From: Rhizobium sp. ASV8
GTDB lineage: Bacteria > Pseudomonadota > Alphaproteobacteria > Rhizobiales > Rhizobiaceae
Direction: 5' to 3'
Assembly: GCF_016429255.1 (NCBI RefSeq)
Contig: NZ_JAELUG010000066.1
Coordinates: 1-37,995 of the forward strand
Length of the DNA stretch: 37,995 nucleotides
Positions 7,621-15,731 of the stretch are shown here, in pieces (within the stretch, counting starts at the first letter, position 1; each line of letters starts with the position of its first letter). Position numbers and translations under genes: made by a program. The notes beneath the pieces were generated by a model. That model was not told the origin of the DNA. It did no database searches and saw nothing but the letters and a program-made list of their open reading frames with translations.

Positions 7621-8832
7621 TCAGCTTGGCAAGGGCTTATCCCACAGCCAGGAGAACAGCAGAGATTCGGCCAGTTCCATGAAGGCGTCGAAAGCCCGGC
7701 GGCTGAGCGTGCCCTGAGCAACTGATTCCTTTGTGTAAAGTGGCAGTTCGCGAACCAATCGCGCGCCCAGGAACACACGCAATGTTCCGGCTTCGTAGCC
7801 GGTTGCGATGGGCGCGCTCAGCGGCCAGCGATAGACGATTCGCGCCGAGAGGCGATCCGGCGTATCGACCGGCACATAGACATCGACAGGAACTTTCGCT
7901 TCAAGGCTGACGGTGGATTGGGCGCCGCCATAGACACTGGCATCGCCGATCGCCTCTCCTTGAGCGAAGATACGCTGGCTCTTGAAATTGCTGAGACCCC
8001 ATTCGAGCACGCGGCGGGTCTCGTCCGTGCGTTCCTTGTCGCTCTTCAGACCGCCGAGCGCCAGAAACAGCCGTCGTCCATCGCGCTCCACCGAGGCGAC
8101 GATGGAAAATCCTTCGCCGTCTGCGAAACCAAGCCCGAGGCCATCTACGCCAATATTCAGCAGCAGCAACGGATTCTTGTTGCGCTGGTAGATCTTGTTC
8201 CAGGTGAAATCCGCCTGGCCGAAATATTTGTAGAGGTCCGCGTGATTCTGCTGCAGGTCCTGCGCCAGTGTCACCAGTTCGCGCATCGAGACTTTGCCGC
8301 CGCTGTTCGGGTCGTTTGCGTCGGGCAGGCCGGTGGAATTCGTGAATGTCGCCCGCGACATGCCGATCTCACGTGCGCGCGCCGTCATGCGTCGGGCAAA
8401 TTCACGCTCGCTCACCGAAATGCCTTCAGCCAGCACGATGCAGGCGTCATTTGCCTGCTGAACCGCAACGCCCTGAATGAGATCGCCGACACGGATACGA
8501 GATTTCAGCGCCGCAAACATCGTCGATGCGCGCGAGGGCGCACCACCTGTTCTCCAGGCGTTTTCCGAGACAGGATACTCCGTATCGAGCGAAATCTCCC
8601 CTCGCCCGACGGCATCGTAGATAACATCCAGCGTCATGAGTTTCGCAAGCGAGGCGGGAGAGATCGGCTGATCTTCGTTTTTGGCGAGGAGGATCGTACC
8701 GGTCGAGCCCTCTATCATGAAAGCCTGCGCGGCCTTCGTATCGAAAGCGCCGGGAACAGCGGGCTGCGCCTCAGCAACTGCAGGGCCGATGCCAAGGACA
8801 AAAAGGAACAAAAGAATCAAGCGCTTTGGCAT
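7621..8832 (-). CDS. D-alanyl-D-alanine carboxypeptidase homologue with degenerate motifs
   Basis: 403 residues of the S11 peptidase (PBP5/DacC) family, which trims the terminal D-Ala of peptidoglycan stem peptides in the periplasm. A signal peptide (MPKRLILLFLFVLGIGPAVAEA) leads. The catalytic SxxK motif is intact as SLAK (61-64). The usual SxN reads Q-A-N (126-128), and the usual KTG reads G-L-G within VDGLGLGF (229-236), so two of the three active-site motifs are non-canonical. The C-terminal beta domain and a tryptophan-containing amphipathic tail (LLFSWLWDKPLPS) are as in PBP5-type enzymes. A GGGGA ribosome site lies five bases before the ATG. It follows rlpA by 69 bp on the same strand. 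Activity is doubtful; a structural or altered role is possible. Confidence 0.88.
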   Translation of the reverse strand: MPKRLILLFLFVLGIGPAVAEAQPAVPGAFDTKAAQAFMIEGSTGTILLAKNEDQPISPASLAKLMTLDVIYDAVGRGEISLDTEYPVSENAWRTGGAPSRASTMFAALKSRIRVGDLIQGVAVQQANDACIVLAEGISVSEREFARRMTARAREIGMSRATFTNSTGLPDANDPNSGGKVSMRELVTLAQDLQQNHADLYKYFGQADFTWNKIYQRNKNPLLLLNIGVDGLGLGFADGEGFSIVASVERDGRRLFLALGGLKSDKERTDETRRVLEWGLSNFKSQRIFAQGEAIGDASVYGGAQSTVSLEAKVPVDVYVPVDTPDRLSARIVYRWPLSAPIATGYEAGTLRVFLGARLVRELPLYTKESVAQGTLSRRAFDAFMELAESLLFSWLWDKPLPS

Positions 8833-8901
8833 ACCGTCCCCGCAATCCGATCACCGCACCATTATTTTAGTGATAGGTGAAGATTCAGGCAATGACGCCG
8901 A

Positions 8902-10080
8902 TCAATCGGTCTGCGTCGTGCCTTGATGCTGGCGGCGATAAGCCGAGAGGATCGATTCCTGAGTCAGCCCGTCGTTGCGGACCATGACGGCATCGAAAGC
9001 CAGGTCGACATAGACCGTCTTGACCGGGGTATTCTGATAGGCAGCAACCGTAGAACCAAGCGATTGATCACCAAGGCTTGCCATGCGATGCGAGGAACCC
9101 GGCCGCTCATAAGGGATCGGTCCGATCTGCGGCAGAACAACCATGACCGGCTCTGCGGATTCGGCTGTCGGCATCGGGCCACCGTTCCAGGTCATCGGGG
9201 GCAGATTGTTGCGCTTGTCGCCATTGGAGGCCGCTTTCGGAGCATCGGCGAAAGCCGTTGCCGAATAAGGCGATTGGCGCGGAATAGGAGCAATCGCCGG
9301 CGTCGACTCGAAACTACGCTGCCCACGCGTGGCGCGTGTCGGGGTTGGTGTATACGAATCCGAATCCGGCAGCTGATCGGCCGTCATCCGGCCAGCAGAC
9401 GCGACCATCACGCCGCTCGCAATCTGGCCGCCGGGATTGATGCTCGGCAGGCGTGAACCCTTCGGGATGTAAGACGCCATCAGATAGGGATCGTCATGGC
9501 CGTCCATGCGGGCGCGGCCGACATACTGCACGCGCACGTCACCCGTGCCGCTGTGCTGCAGGTCGAGCATCTGCGCCGTCTTGTTGGAAAGGTCGATGAT
9601 GCGGCCGGGATGGTAAGGGCCGCGATCGTTGACGCGAACGATAATGGAAGAGCCGGTCTCGACGTTGGTGACGCGCGCATAGCTGGGCAGCGGGAAAGTC
9701 GGATGCGCAGCAGTCAGCGACTGCTGATCGTAGACTTCGCCGTTTGCTGTCAAGCGGCCGTGAAAGGCCGAGCCGTACCAGGATGCGATGCCGACCTTGT
9801 TATAGCCGAAATCTTCCTTGGGATAATACCACTTGCCCTTCACCTGGTAGGGATTGCCGACCATGAAGCGACCGCCGCCCTTCGGCACCGGACCGTTGTT
9901 GACGACGCGAGGGCTGGCTTTGACGCCATATTCCTTCTCGGAGAAATATTCTTTGCCGTGCTGGCGCTTGGTCGCGACCTTCTGAGTCGTTCCGCAGGCC
10001 GTGATGGTTGCGCACATCAGTGAGAGAGCAAACCAACGCATACCCGTTGCGTATGTCATCGCACGATTTTCGAATTTCAT
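8902..10080 (-). CDS. rlpA: RlpA-like septal lytic transglycosylase lipoprotein
   Basis: 392 residues from the chosen ATG. A lipoprotein signal ends in the lipobox ITAC (MRWFALSLMCATITAC). The double-psi beta-barrel domain spans about residues 95-190, with the conserved GIASWYGSAFHGRLTANGE and VRVNDRGPYHPGRIIDLS blocks. RlpA enzymes cleave glycan strands lacking stem peptides, usually at the septum. No C-terminal SPOR domain is apparent; the tail is a low-complexity Pro/Ser/Thr-rich stretch ending in a short conserved-looking segment. An ATG 21 bases further upstream is open but has no better ribosome site; GGGA precedes the chosen one. It heads the run leading to dacC and tmk-holB. Confidence 0.9.
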   Translation of the reverse strand: MKFENRAMTYATGMRWFALSLMCATITACGTTQKVATKRQHGKEYFSEKEYGVKASPRVVNNGPVPKGGGRFMVGNPYQVKGKWYYPKEDFGYNKVGIASWYGSAFHGRLTANGEVYDQQSLTAAHPTFPLPSYARVTNVETGSSIIVRVNDRGPYHPGRIIDLSNKTAQMLDLQHSGTGDVRVQYVGRARMDGHDDPYLMASYIPKGSRLPSINPGGQIASGVMVASAGRMTADQLPDSDSYTPTPTRATRGQRSFESTPAIAPIPRQSPYSATAFADAPKAASNGDKRNNLPPMTWNGGPMPTAESAEPVMVVLPQIGPIPYERPGSSHRMASLGDQSLGSTVAAYQNTPVKTVYVDLAFDAVMVRNDGLTQESILSAYRRQHQGTTQTD

Positions 10081-10401
10081 CTGTCCCACGCCGCTACTCA
10101 TTACTTTGACGGAGGTCTGCTGACCGGTACTTCCCTCGTTCCGGTACCCTGCTACGCCTCAATCACCTAACGGTACTTTAATCATGATTGGAGTTTGGCG
10201 ATTTTGCGATGCAAATTGAGCGCACTGGGAAAATTCTGAAGATCGTGGTTAATGGAAAGTAAAATTCCGCAGATCCGGCGAACCGCCTAGAATAGCGCGG
10301 CGCCGCTGCCTCTCGATCGCTGACGCGGTCCGAACATGGGACTGTTGAAGCCGAATTCTTACTGTTGCCCCAATGCTGCAAGCAAGAAATGGGACAGTCC
10401 T
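10081..10401. other. Intergenic region upstream of rlpA
   Basis: No gene seen. It contains three copies of cggtac within 50 bp, a 10-bp palindrome aatcatgatt (10180-10189), and a TTAA-N7-TAAA sequence (10249-10263). The last differs by one base from the CtrA consensus TTAA-N7-TTAA. One of these may belong to the rlpA promoter; none is proven. Confidence 0.35.
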
Positions 10402-10905
10402 TCAGTTGCCCGTATCGAGGCGCATCAGTATTTCGTCGTGATAGACATCGCCGACTCTGAGCGCCTCGGTATCCTTAGCCCACGCCTTGAAGCCGAAGGA
10501 TTCGTAAAGGCGGATAGCTGCCCTGTTGGATGAAACGACGCTGAGGCGTATCGAACGACACGTGGTTTTCGCCTCGTCGACGGCCGCGCTCATCAGGAGG
10601 CGCGAAAGACCGGTCCCTCTTGCTTCCGGCCGGACATACATCCCCCAGATTGAAGCGATATGCCGCATCTTCGCGCCGTGGGATTTGTTGACGGCAATGA
10701 CACCCGCAAGCGTTCCGTCCTCACAGACGCCTCCGAAGATGAAATTGTTGGCAATACGGTCGCCGATCTGCATTTCGCTATATTGTAGCTCGTCCTCATA
10801 GGAGGCGCCGAAGGCTTCGGGATGGCGGGACAGTCCCTCGAGACGGATATCGCGGAATGCGGATGCATCGCCACGCTCCAGGCGGTGTATGCTGAAGCGC
10901 TGCAT
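10402..10905 (-). CDS. GNAT-family N-acetyltransferase
   Basis: 167 residues with a GNAT fold. The acetyl-CoA-binding motif A is VRPEARGTGLSRLLM (about 92-106), the Q/RxxGxG/A signature in slightly altered form (RGTGL). The downstream SVVSSNRAAIRLYESFGFKAW block is motif B, typical of the family. The acceptor substrate cannot be inferred; small molecules or protein N-termini are both possible. It stands alone on the minus strand, ending 300 bp upstream of rlpA. Confidence 0.85.
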   Translation of the reverse strand: MQRFSIHRLERGDASAFRDIRLEGLSRHPEAFGASYEDELQYSEMQIGDRIANNFIFGGVCEDGTLAGVIAVNKSHGAKMRHIASIWGMYVRPEARGTGLSRLLMSAAVDEAKTTCRSIRLSVVSSNRAAIRLYESFGFKAWAKDTEALRVGDVYHDEILMRLDTGN

Positions 10906-10984
10906 GGCTGTTCCTTTCAGGCGAATGCCCTCATAACGACTGTGGAGACGCGATCTCGCATCTCTCCCCTCGCCAGGTCAACAA

Positions 10985-11857
10985 TCAATGTGTCGTGGCG
11001 CCTGCTATATGTTGCAGCTTGTCGGGGTTGCGCGTGCAGTAGATGGCAATCACCTTGTCCTGCTCGATATGCAGCGCCGTCGTCTGCACGACATTGCCAC
11101 CCTCCATCGTTACGAAGCCCGGCAAGCCGTCGATGAGAGCATAGCGAATGAGTTGCGATGGCTGCACTCGGAAGCCACGCGCCATCTGTTCATGGCGCCG
11201 CATGACGGCGTCGAGCCCGATGAGCGGCTGCCGTGACGCCGGCACTTTGCCGCCTCCATCCGCATAGGCGACGACTTCCTCCGAAAGCATGGTGCGAAGC
11301 GCGGCCATGTCGCCGGTGCGTGATGCGGTGAAGAAGGCGGCGGCGAATTTGAGCCCCTGCTCCCGTCCGATCGCAAAACGAGGGCGGGCATCGACGATAT
11401 GTGCCCTCGCCCGGCTCGCCAGCTTGCGGCAGGCAGCTGCCTCGCGATCGATCGCCAGAGCTACCTCTTCGAAATCCATGCCGAAGACATCGTGCAGCAG
11501 GAACGCGGCGCGCTCCAGCGGCGACAGGCGCTCAAGCGCAAACATCAGCGGCAATGTCACGTCGTCTGCGGCATCATCGTCCTGCGGATCGAAGATCGGC
11601 TCGGGAAGCCAAGGTCCGACATAGGTCTCACGCCGACGCCGAGCCGATTTCAGCTCGTTCAAGCAAAGTCTGGTGACGATGGTGCGCAGGAATGCGGCTG
11701 GCTCGCGAACCGACGCATGGTCGGTCGCAAGCCAGCACAGCCAAGCCTCCTGCACAATATCTTCTGCATCCGCCACCGATCCGAGCATCCGATAGGCAAG
11801 CCGGACAAGGCGCGGACGCAGCTCTGAGAAGGTCGGATCGACGTTTGTTTCGGTCAT
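10985..11857 (-). CDS. ECF41-group extracytoplasmic-function sigma factor with fused SnoaL-like domain
   Basis: 290 residues. Sigma region 2 covers about 10-75 (LRPRLVRLAYRMLGSVADAEDIVQEAWL), region 4 about 105-160, then a ~120-residue SnoaL-like C-terminal extension. The three signatures that define group ECF41 are all present: WLPEP in the linker (83-87), DGGGK (200-204) and NPDKL (277-281). In this group the fused C-terminal domain, not a separate anti-sigma factor, controls activity, and typical targets are adjacent oxidoreductase-like genes. The ATG overlaps the stop of the upstream flavodoxin gene (ATGA), and the pair is preceded by a promoter matching the ECF41 motif, so autoregulation is likely. 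Confidence 0.92.
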   Translation of the reverse strand: MTETNVDPTFSELRPRLVRLAYRMLGSVADAEDIVQEAWLCWLATDHASVREPAAFLRTIVTRLCLNELKSARRRRETYVGPWLPEPIFDPQDDDAADDVTLPLMFALERLSPLERAAFLLHDVFGMDFEEVALAIDREAAACRKLASRARAHIVDARPRFAIGREQGLKFAAAFFTASRTGDMAALRTMLSEEVVAYADGGGKVPASRQPLIGLDAVMRRHEQMARGFRVQPSQLIRYALIDGLPGFVTMEGGNVVQTTALHIEQDKVIAIYCTRNPDKLQHIAGATTH

Positions 11858-12480
11858 TGGGTCGCGAGAGCGTATTGAGAAGAGGCGGCAACGGCTTGGC
11901 GACCGCGAACGAATTGTAGCGTCGTCAACGCGACGCGTCTTCCCAGATAACGCGCCGTGGCAAGATCGGACTCGGGTGGCGCCGTCTCCGGACCTTCATC
12001 GACATTTGCCTGGGCACCCGCGCCTAGCCAGAAACCAAGCCGGTTCATATCTGCTTCCGAGCCCGTTGACGAGCAGTTTGCCGGCGGCAGATCCAGGCCG
12101 ACCCAGTGCATTCCATGCTGTGCGGCAAAAATGGCCAGCTGGATGAGGGTCGAAAGCTTGTCACCGGAGCGTGACCCGGAGGTGGTAAAGCCGGCGGCGA
12201 TCTTGTTCTTCCAAAGAAAGCCTTTGGAAAGCACTGTGCTAGACGTCATTTCCTGAAATGCTTTAAACGACGCCGAGACGGTGCCCATATAGGTCGGCGA
12301 ACCGAAAATGATGGCTTCGGCGGTATGAAGATCGTCCCAATGCCGCTCCACCGTGTCGACCGATAGCAGCATGGCTTCGACACCGTCGACCTGTTCGACC
12401 CCTGCGGCGACGGCCTCTGCCTGGCGGCCTGTATGTCCGTAGCCCGTGTGATAGACGATTGCGATACGCTGGCGGATCAT
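11854..12480 (-). CDS. WrbA-like flavodoxin / NAD(P)H:quinone reductase family protein
   Basis: 208 residues with a flavodoxin-like FMN-binding fold. The phosphate loop is IAIVYHTGYGHTGRQAEAVA (6-25), the FMN-contacting loop GSPTYMGTVSASFKAFQE (about 61-78), and a third FMN segment FTTSGSRSGDK follows. Proteins of this type carry out two-electron reduction of quinones or related substrates. AAGGAG sits six bases before the ATG. It is the first gene of an operon with the ECF41 sigma factor (4-bp overlap). In other ECF41 systems the partner is usually a carboxymuconolactone decarboxylase, oxidoreductase or epimerase, so it is the probable regulated target. Confidence 0.85.
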   Translation of the reverse strand: MIRQRIAIVYHTGYGHTGRQAEAVAAGVEQVDGVEAMLLSVDTVERHWDDLHTAEAIIFGSPTYMGTVSASFKAFQEMTSSTVLSKGFLWKNKIAAGFTTSGSRSGDKLSTLIQLAIFAAQHGMHWVGLDLPPANCSSTGSEADMNRLGFWLGAGAQANVDEGPETAPPESDLATARYLGRRVALTTLQFVRGRQAVAASSQYALATQ

Positions 12481-12516
12481 TGTTGTCTCCTTCGAAAATG
12501 GTGTTGCGAAGGATAA

Positions 12517-12543
12517 GACAAGCCAGAAGATCCATCTGTGACA
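12517..12543 (-). promoter_or_regulatory. Predicted ECF41-type promoter of the flavodoxin-sigma operon
   Basis: On the minus strand TGTCACA (12543-12537) is followed after exactly 16 bases by TGTC (12520-12517). The known ECF41 target motif is TGTCACA-N16-CGTC or close variants, so -35 and spacing match fully and -10 differs at one base. The -10 lies 36 bases before the flavodoxin ATG, a sensible distance. This ties the sigma factor to its own operon. Confidence 0.75.
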
Positions 12544-12623
12544 TGCCCCGTCTTTTTTTTACTAAGGTCGAGAGGGCAGCCGAACGCTCAGCTTGTAGGC
12601 TTGGGCGATCGGCGGCGCTATGT

Positions 12624-12998
12624 CTACTTTCGCCGGTAGAGGATCATGCCCGCATGATGGAGCACGTCATCGATGAATGTTCCATCGGCAGTGAAGCCGG
12701 TGTCGTCCCAATAATCGATGTGATTGCTCCGGACAGCGTAGCGCCCTTGATAGGCGCTCTCCCGTGTGCCGCGCGCCTCGTCATAGCGACCATTCGCAAG
12801 CAGGTTGTGGCGGATATAGCCATCGGCGGTAACCCATAGTCCGACATAGGGGTGGTTTTCCGGTGTTTGCGTATCCGAATTTCGTTCGACGCTCATCTCT
12901 GCGTGACCTTTCTGTATGGGGAATATGATAGCGGTGCCGGCAAGAATTCCGGCACTGAAAGCAAACCAAGCGACGGCTCGCCGCTGCCTCCGCCTCAT
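12624..12998 (-). CDS. Atu4866-domain protein, exported
   Basis: 124 residues. An N-terminal hydrophobic segment preceded by arginines (MRRRQRRAVAWFAFSAGILAGTAIIF) is a signal peptide or membrane anchor. The rest (HPYVGLWVTADGYIRHNLL... to the C-terminus) matches my memory of the Atu4866 family, a small beta-barrel domain seen in Agrobacterium and relatives: GRYDEARG, AYQGRY and IDYWDDTGFTADG. Function is unknown; the lipocalin-like shape suggests ligand binding. Its ATG overlaps the SDR stop by 4 bp, so both are made together under the divergent LysR region. Confidence 0.8.
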   Translation of the reverse strand: MRRRQRRAVAWFAFSAGILAGTAIIFPIQKGHAEMSVERNSDTQTPENHPYVGLWVTADGYIRHNLLANGRYDEARGTRESAYQGRYAVRSNHIDYWDDTGFTADGTFIDDVLHHAGMILYRRK

Positions 12999-13720
12999 CG
13001 CGTGCGGGTCGGGCGAATGACGATCTCGTTGACGTCGACATCGTCCGGTTGTTCGATCGCGTAGCGGACCGCTCGTCCGATCGCGTCGGGCTGAAGCGCA
13101 ATGGCGCGATAGGTCTTCATCGCCTCCACGGCGACAGGATCGGTGATCGTCTCGGCGAGCTCGCTTTCCACGACGCCGGGATGAATGCAGGTGACGCGAA
13201 TATTTTCATTCTCCTGCCTCAAGCCGTCCGAGATGGCACGCACCGCATATTTGGTGGCGCAATAGACGGCAGCCGTGGGCGACACGGAGAGCGCTCCCAC
13301 GGACGCAATGTTGATGATATGGCCGGAACCTCGGGTCGTCATCTCGGGCAAGACTGCGGCGATGCCGTAGAGCACGCCCTTGATGTTGACATCGACCATC
13401 CGGTCCCATTCGTCGACCTTCAAGGACGCCATCAGCGACAACGGCATGACGCCGGCATTGTTGACGATCACGTCGACGCGGCCGAAGTTTCGGCGCGCCG
13501 CCTCGGCAAAGGCTTCAACATCCAGGCGGTCGGTCACATCGAGGCGCTGCGTTGCAGCCTCCCCGCCGCCTTCGCGGATCTCTTTTGCCAGCGCTTCGAT
13601 ACGATCTGTACGCCGTGCACCCAGCATCAGCTTGGCTCCGGCCCTGCCGAGTTCCCGGGCAATGCCGGCGCCGATGCCGCTTGATGCACCGGTGACCAGG
13701 ACGATTTTGTTGAGGGACAT
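12995..13720 (-). CDS. Short-chain dehydrogenase/reductase
   Basis: 241 residues of the classical SDR family: TGASSGIGAG cofactor motif (about 10-19), NNAGV, catalytic Ser in NIASVGALS and the YxxxK pair in YCATKYAV. An arginine-rich turn after strand two (GARRTDR) suggests NADP(H). The substrate is unknown; YdfG-like serine or aldehyde reductases are the nearest type. The second of two ATGs was chosen because GGAAGG is better spaced. It is co-transcribed with the Atu4866-domain gene and divergent from a LysR gene, the usual sign of local LysR control. Confidence 0.9.
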   Translation of the reverse strand: MSLNKIVLVTGASSGIGAGIARELGRAGAKLMLGARRTDRIEALAKEIREGGGEAATQRLDVTDRLDVEAFAEAARRNFGRVDVIVNNAGVMPLSLMASLKVDEWDRMVDVNIKGVLYGIAAVLPEMTTRGSGHIINIASVGALSVSPTAAVYCATKYAVRAISDGLRQENENIRVTCIHPGVVESELAETITDPVAVEAMKTYRAIALQPDAIGRAVRYAIEQPDDVDVNEIVIRPTRTR

Positions 13721-13747
13721 AATCATTTCCTTCCTGATTGTTGTTCG

Positions 13748-13763
13748 AACTGCCGTGGCAGTT
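13748..13763. promoter_or_regulatory. Palindrome in the SDR/LysR divergent promoter region
   Basis: aactgcc-gt-ggcagtt is a perfect 7+7 inverted repeat between the divergent SDR and LysR genes, 28 bp upstream of the SDR start. It is a candidate operator for the LysR protein, although it is not the textbook T-N11-A form. A second small palindrome ttatgataa lies at 13790-13798. Confidence 0.4.
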
Positions 13764-13838
13764 GTCAGGAAGGTAGATCCGCCCCATTGTTATGATAAGA
13801 CGACCATTCGTTACCTCAATGGAAAGCTGAAATAACCA

Positions 13839-14729
13839 ATGCAGCCGGATCTCAATACGCTTGCCGTGTTTGCGCTCGTCGCCGAAGAAAGAAGTTTTCG
13901 CGCGGCGGCAGAACGCATGGGCATCACAAGATCGGCAGTCAGCCAGACGATCCGGCGGCTGGAGGAGACGCTTGGCATCGCACTGGTACTGCGCACCACC
14001 CGCAGCGTAAGTCTCACCGAGGCTGGTGAAAGACTTTTTGGCGACATCGCACCCGCGATTGCGGAAATGCGCACAGCAGCGGAAGTCGCCGGAAATTTGC
14101 GAGGACCGCCAAGCGGACAATTACGTCTCGCGGTTTCATCCATTGCGGAGCGATTTCTCTCCGGCCCTTTGCTTGCGGGCTTTGCCGAGGCGAATCCGGA
14201 GGTCCAGCTTGATATCACGGTAACGGACGAAGAGTTCGACATCGTTGCCGAGGGCTACGATGCGGGCGTTCGTCTTGGCGAGGTGATCGAGCAGGACATG
14301 ATTGCGCTGTCCGTCGCCGGCGATGAGCGGCAACTGGCCGTTTGTTCGCCACGATACCTGCAACGCTTCGGCGCGCCTGCCCATCCTCGCGAGCTCGTCG
14401 CCCGTCGTTGTATCGGCTGGCGTCCCGCGCCGAAGGTCGCGCCATATCGCTGGGAATTCGCCGAGAATGGCAAGGATTACAGCGTCGCCGTCGCGCCGGA
14501 GATTACGACGAACGACATGGCGTTGATGACCAAGCTCGCCGTCGCCGGCGCAGGGATCACCTTCGGCATGGAGGAAAGTTTCCGTCCATACATCGAACGG
14601 GGTGAGCTTGTGGCCATTCTCGAAAGGTTCTGCCCACGCTTTTCCGGCTTCTACCTCTACTATCCGAGCCGTCGTCACATGGCGCCGAAGCTGCGAGCCC
14701 TGGTCAATCATCTGCAAAATCGGGGCTAG
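13839..14729 (+). CDS. LysR-family transcriptional regulator
   Basis: 296 residues. The N-terminal winged HTH (about 5-62) includes SFRAAAERMGITRSAVSQTIRRLEETLG, followed by RTTRSVSLTEAGERLF. The effector-binding domain (about 90-290) has the LRLAVSS opening common to the LysR substrate-binding fold. It is divergent from the SDR/Atu4866 operon, its likely target. The downstream end runs straight into an intergenic repeat that begins at its stop codon. The effector is unknown. Confidence 0.93.
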   Translation: MQPDLNTLAVFALVAEERSFRAAAERMGITRSAVSQTIRRLEETLGIALVLRTTRSVSLTEAGERLFGDIAPAIAEMRTAAEVAGNLRGPPSGQLRLAVSSIAERFLSGPLLAGFAEANPEVQLDITVTDEEFDIVAEGYDAGVRLGEVIEQDMIALSVAGDERQLAVCSPRYLQRFGAPAHPRELVARRCIGWRPAPKVAPYRWEFAENGKDYSVAVAPEITTNDMALMTKLAVAGAGITFGMEESFRPYIERGELVAILERFCPRFSGFYLYYPSRRHMAPKLRALVNHLQNRG

Positions 14730-14834
14730 AGCATGTCGCGCAAAAGCGTGCAGCGGTTTATCCGGCTAAGACATGCGTGAAATCAAAGAGCTAAAGCGCG
14801 TGAAGCGGATCTGAAAGATCGCGACGCGCTTTAG
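14727..14834. repeat. Intergenic repeat element (type I, copy 1)
   Basis: Begins at the LysR TAG stop (TAGAGCATGTCGCG) and ends with a strong hairpin, ctaaagcgcgt (14791-14801) pairing perfectly with acgcgctttag (14824-14834). The interior shares GTGCAGCGGTTT and ATGCGTGAAA-like blocks with copies at 18884-18966 and 28531-28628. I recall sequences of this form (GAGCATGTCGC...CAAAGAGCTAAAGCGCG) as abundant in Rhizobium intergenic DNA. It may serve as the LysR gene terminator. Confidence 0.75.
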
Positions 14835-14862
14835 TATTTGGCGACGCGACACGTCTGAGGCG

Positions 14863-14903
14863 CAAAAATAGAGTGGCCCGACCGCTGGAGACGGTCAGGC
14901 CAC
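14863..14903 (-). terminator. Rho-independent terminator, probably of the tetR gene
   Basis: Stem gtggcc-c-gaccg (14873-14884) pairs with cggtc-a-ggccac (14892-14903) with one mismatch. Read on the minus strand it is followed by TCTATTTTTG, giving a T5 tract. It lies ~110 bp past the tetR stop in the right orientation. Confidence 0.6.
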
Positions 14904-15015
14904 ATTTGCCAGGTCAGGGGTCAAAGCTGACTGAAGCATGCTAACAATAAGTCCGACTTAGCTTTTGTCAATAATACTTCATGCGAGAGGCATGTATTGC
15001 GCCCGTGTCGCACCC

Positions 15016-15654
15016 TCAGGCGTAAGGCGTGTCGTTCAGAGCTGCTTTCTGGCCGATTGCACCCTTGTCGATGATGGCGAGGAACGCATCCGTGGCCCTC
15101 TTCGTGTCGCGCTCCTGCCGAAACGTCTGATGCGCCTCGATGAAGGCCACGGTCCAGGTCGCCAGAAGGAGGCTCGCCGCCAGTTTGGCATCGGGATCGG
15201 CAGGGTTTCGCCCCACACTTTCCGATAGCGCCATCATGACGACATCAGCGATCTCGTCGCGTATTGCCCTCACCCTGGCCTTGAGGGTTTCGCTCCCCTC
15301 TATCGTCTCGACAAAGCCTTGGCTGCGGGCAGAGAAATTGACGGCAGGATGTTGCTCCGCAACGAGCCGATGTGCGAGCAAGCGGTATGCCTCGATGGGC
15401 GCAACATCGGCGTCTCGCTGCCGCAAAACCTCGCGCAGCATCTCCCTCGCCTCTTCGTCGCGGTCGAAGAACATGTCTTCCTTGCGGGGGAAATGATTGA
15501 AGACCGTCATCCGCCCGACGTCGGCGGCAGCGGCAATTTCGTCCACCGTCACGTGATCGAAGCCACGCTCGAAAAAGAGGCGGGTGGCGACATTGGAAAT
15601 GTTTTGCCGTGTGGCAAGGCGCTTGCGGGTTCGGCGGTCGGTCGTCGTTGTCAT
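15016..15654 (-). CDS. TetR-family transcriptional repressor
   Basis: 212 residues. The N-terminal TetR HTH (about 14-60) reads TRQNISNVATRLFFERGFDHVTVDEIAAAADVGRMTVFNHFPRKEDM, in pieces typical of the family; the C-terminal ligand domain is not diagnostic. It is divergent from an oxidoreductase-MFS exporter pair with two copies of a palindromic site between them, so it probably represses both its own gene and the exporter operon until a toxic ligand binds. Confidence 0.93.
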   Translation of the reverse strand: MTTTTDRRTRKRLATRQNISNVATRLFFERGFDHVTVDEIAAAADVGRMTVFNHFPRKEDMFFDRDEEAREMLREVLRQRDADVAPIEAYRLLAHRLVAEQHPAVNFSARSQGFVETIEGSETLKARVRAIRDEIADVVMMALSESVGRNPADPDAKLAASLLLATWTVAFIEAHQTFRQERDTKRATDAFLAIIDKGAIGQKAALNDTPYA

Positions 15655-15676
15655 GCCGCATCGATAGCATCATTTT

Positions 15677-15689
15677 TGTACTGAGTACA
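15677..15689. promoter_or_regulatory. TetR operator candidate, site 1
   Basis: TGTACT-G-AGTACA is a perfect 13-bp palindrome 23 bp upstream of the tetR start. It is repeated with one mismatch at 15732-15744. A shared palindrome in a TetR divergent promoter is the usual operator arrangement. Confidence 0.7.
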
Positions 15690-15698
15690 TATTTCTTG

Positions 15699-15727
15699 TT
15701 GACCCATGTCTCCTTCAGCCATATCTA
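15699..15727 (+). promoter_or_regulatory. Possible sigma70-type promoter of the oxidoreductase-MFS operon
   Basis: TTGACC (15699-15704) and TATCTA (15722-15727) are separated by 17 bases and flanked by the two operator copies. The -35 is good, the -10 weak. Operator site 2 would cover the start point. Confidence 0.4.
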
Positions 15728-15731
15728 AATA

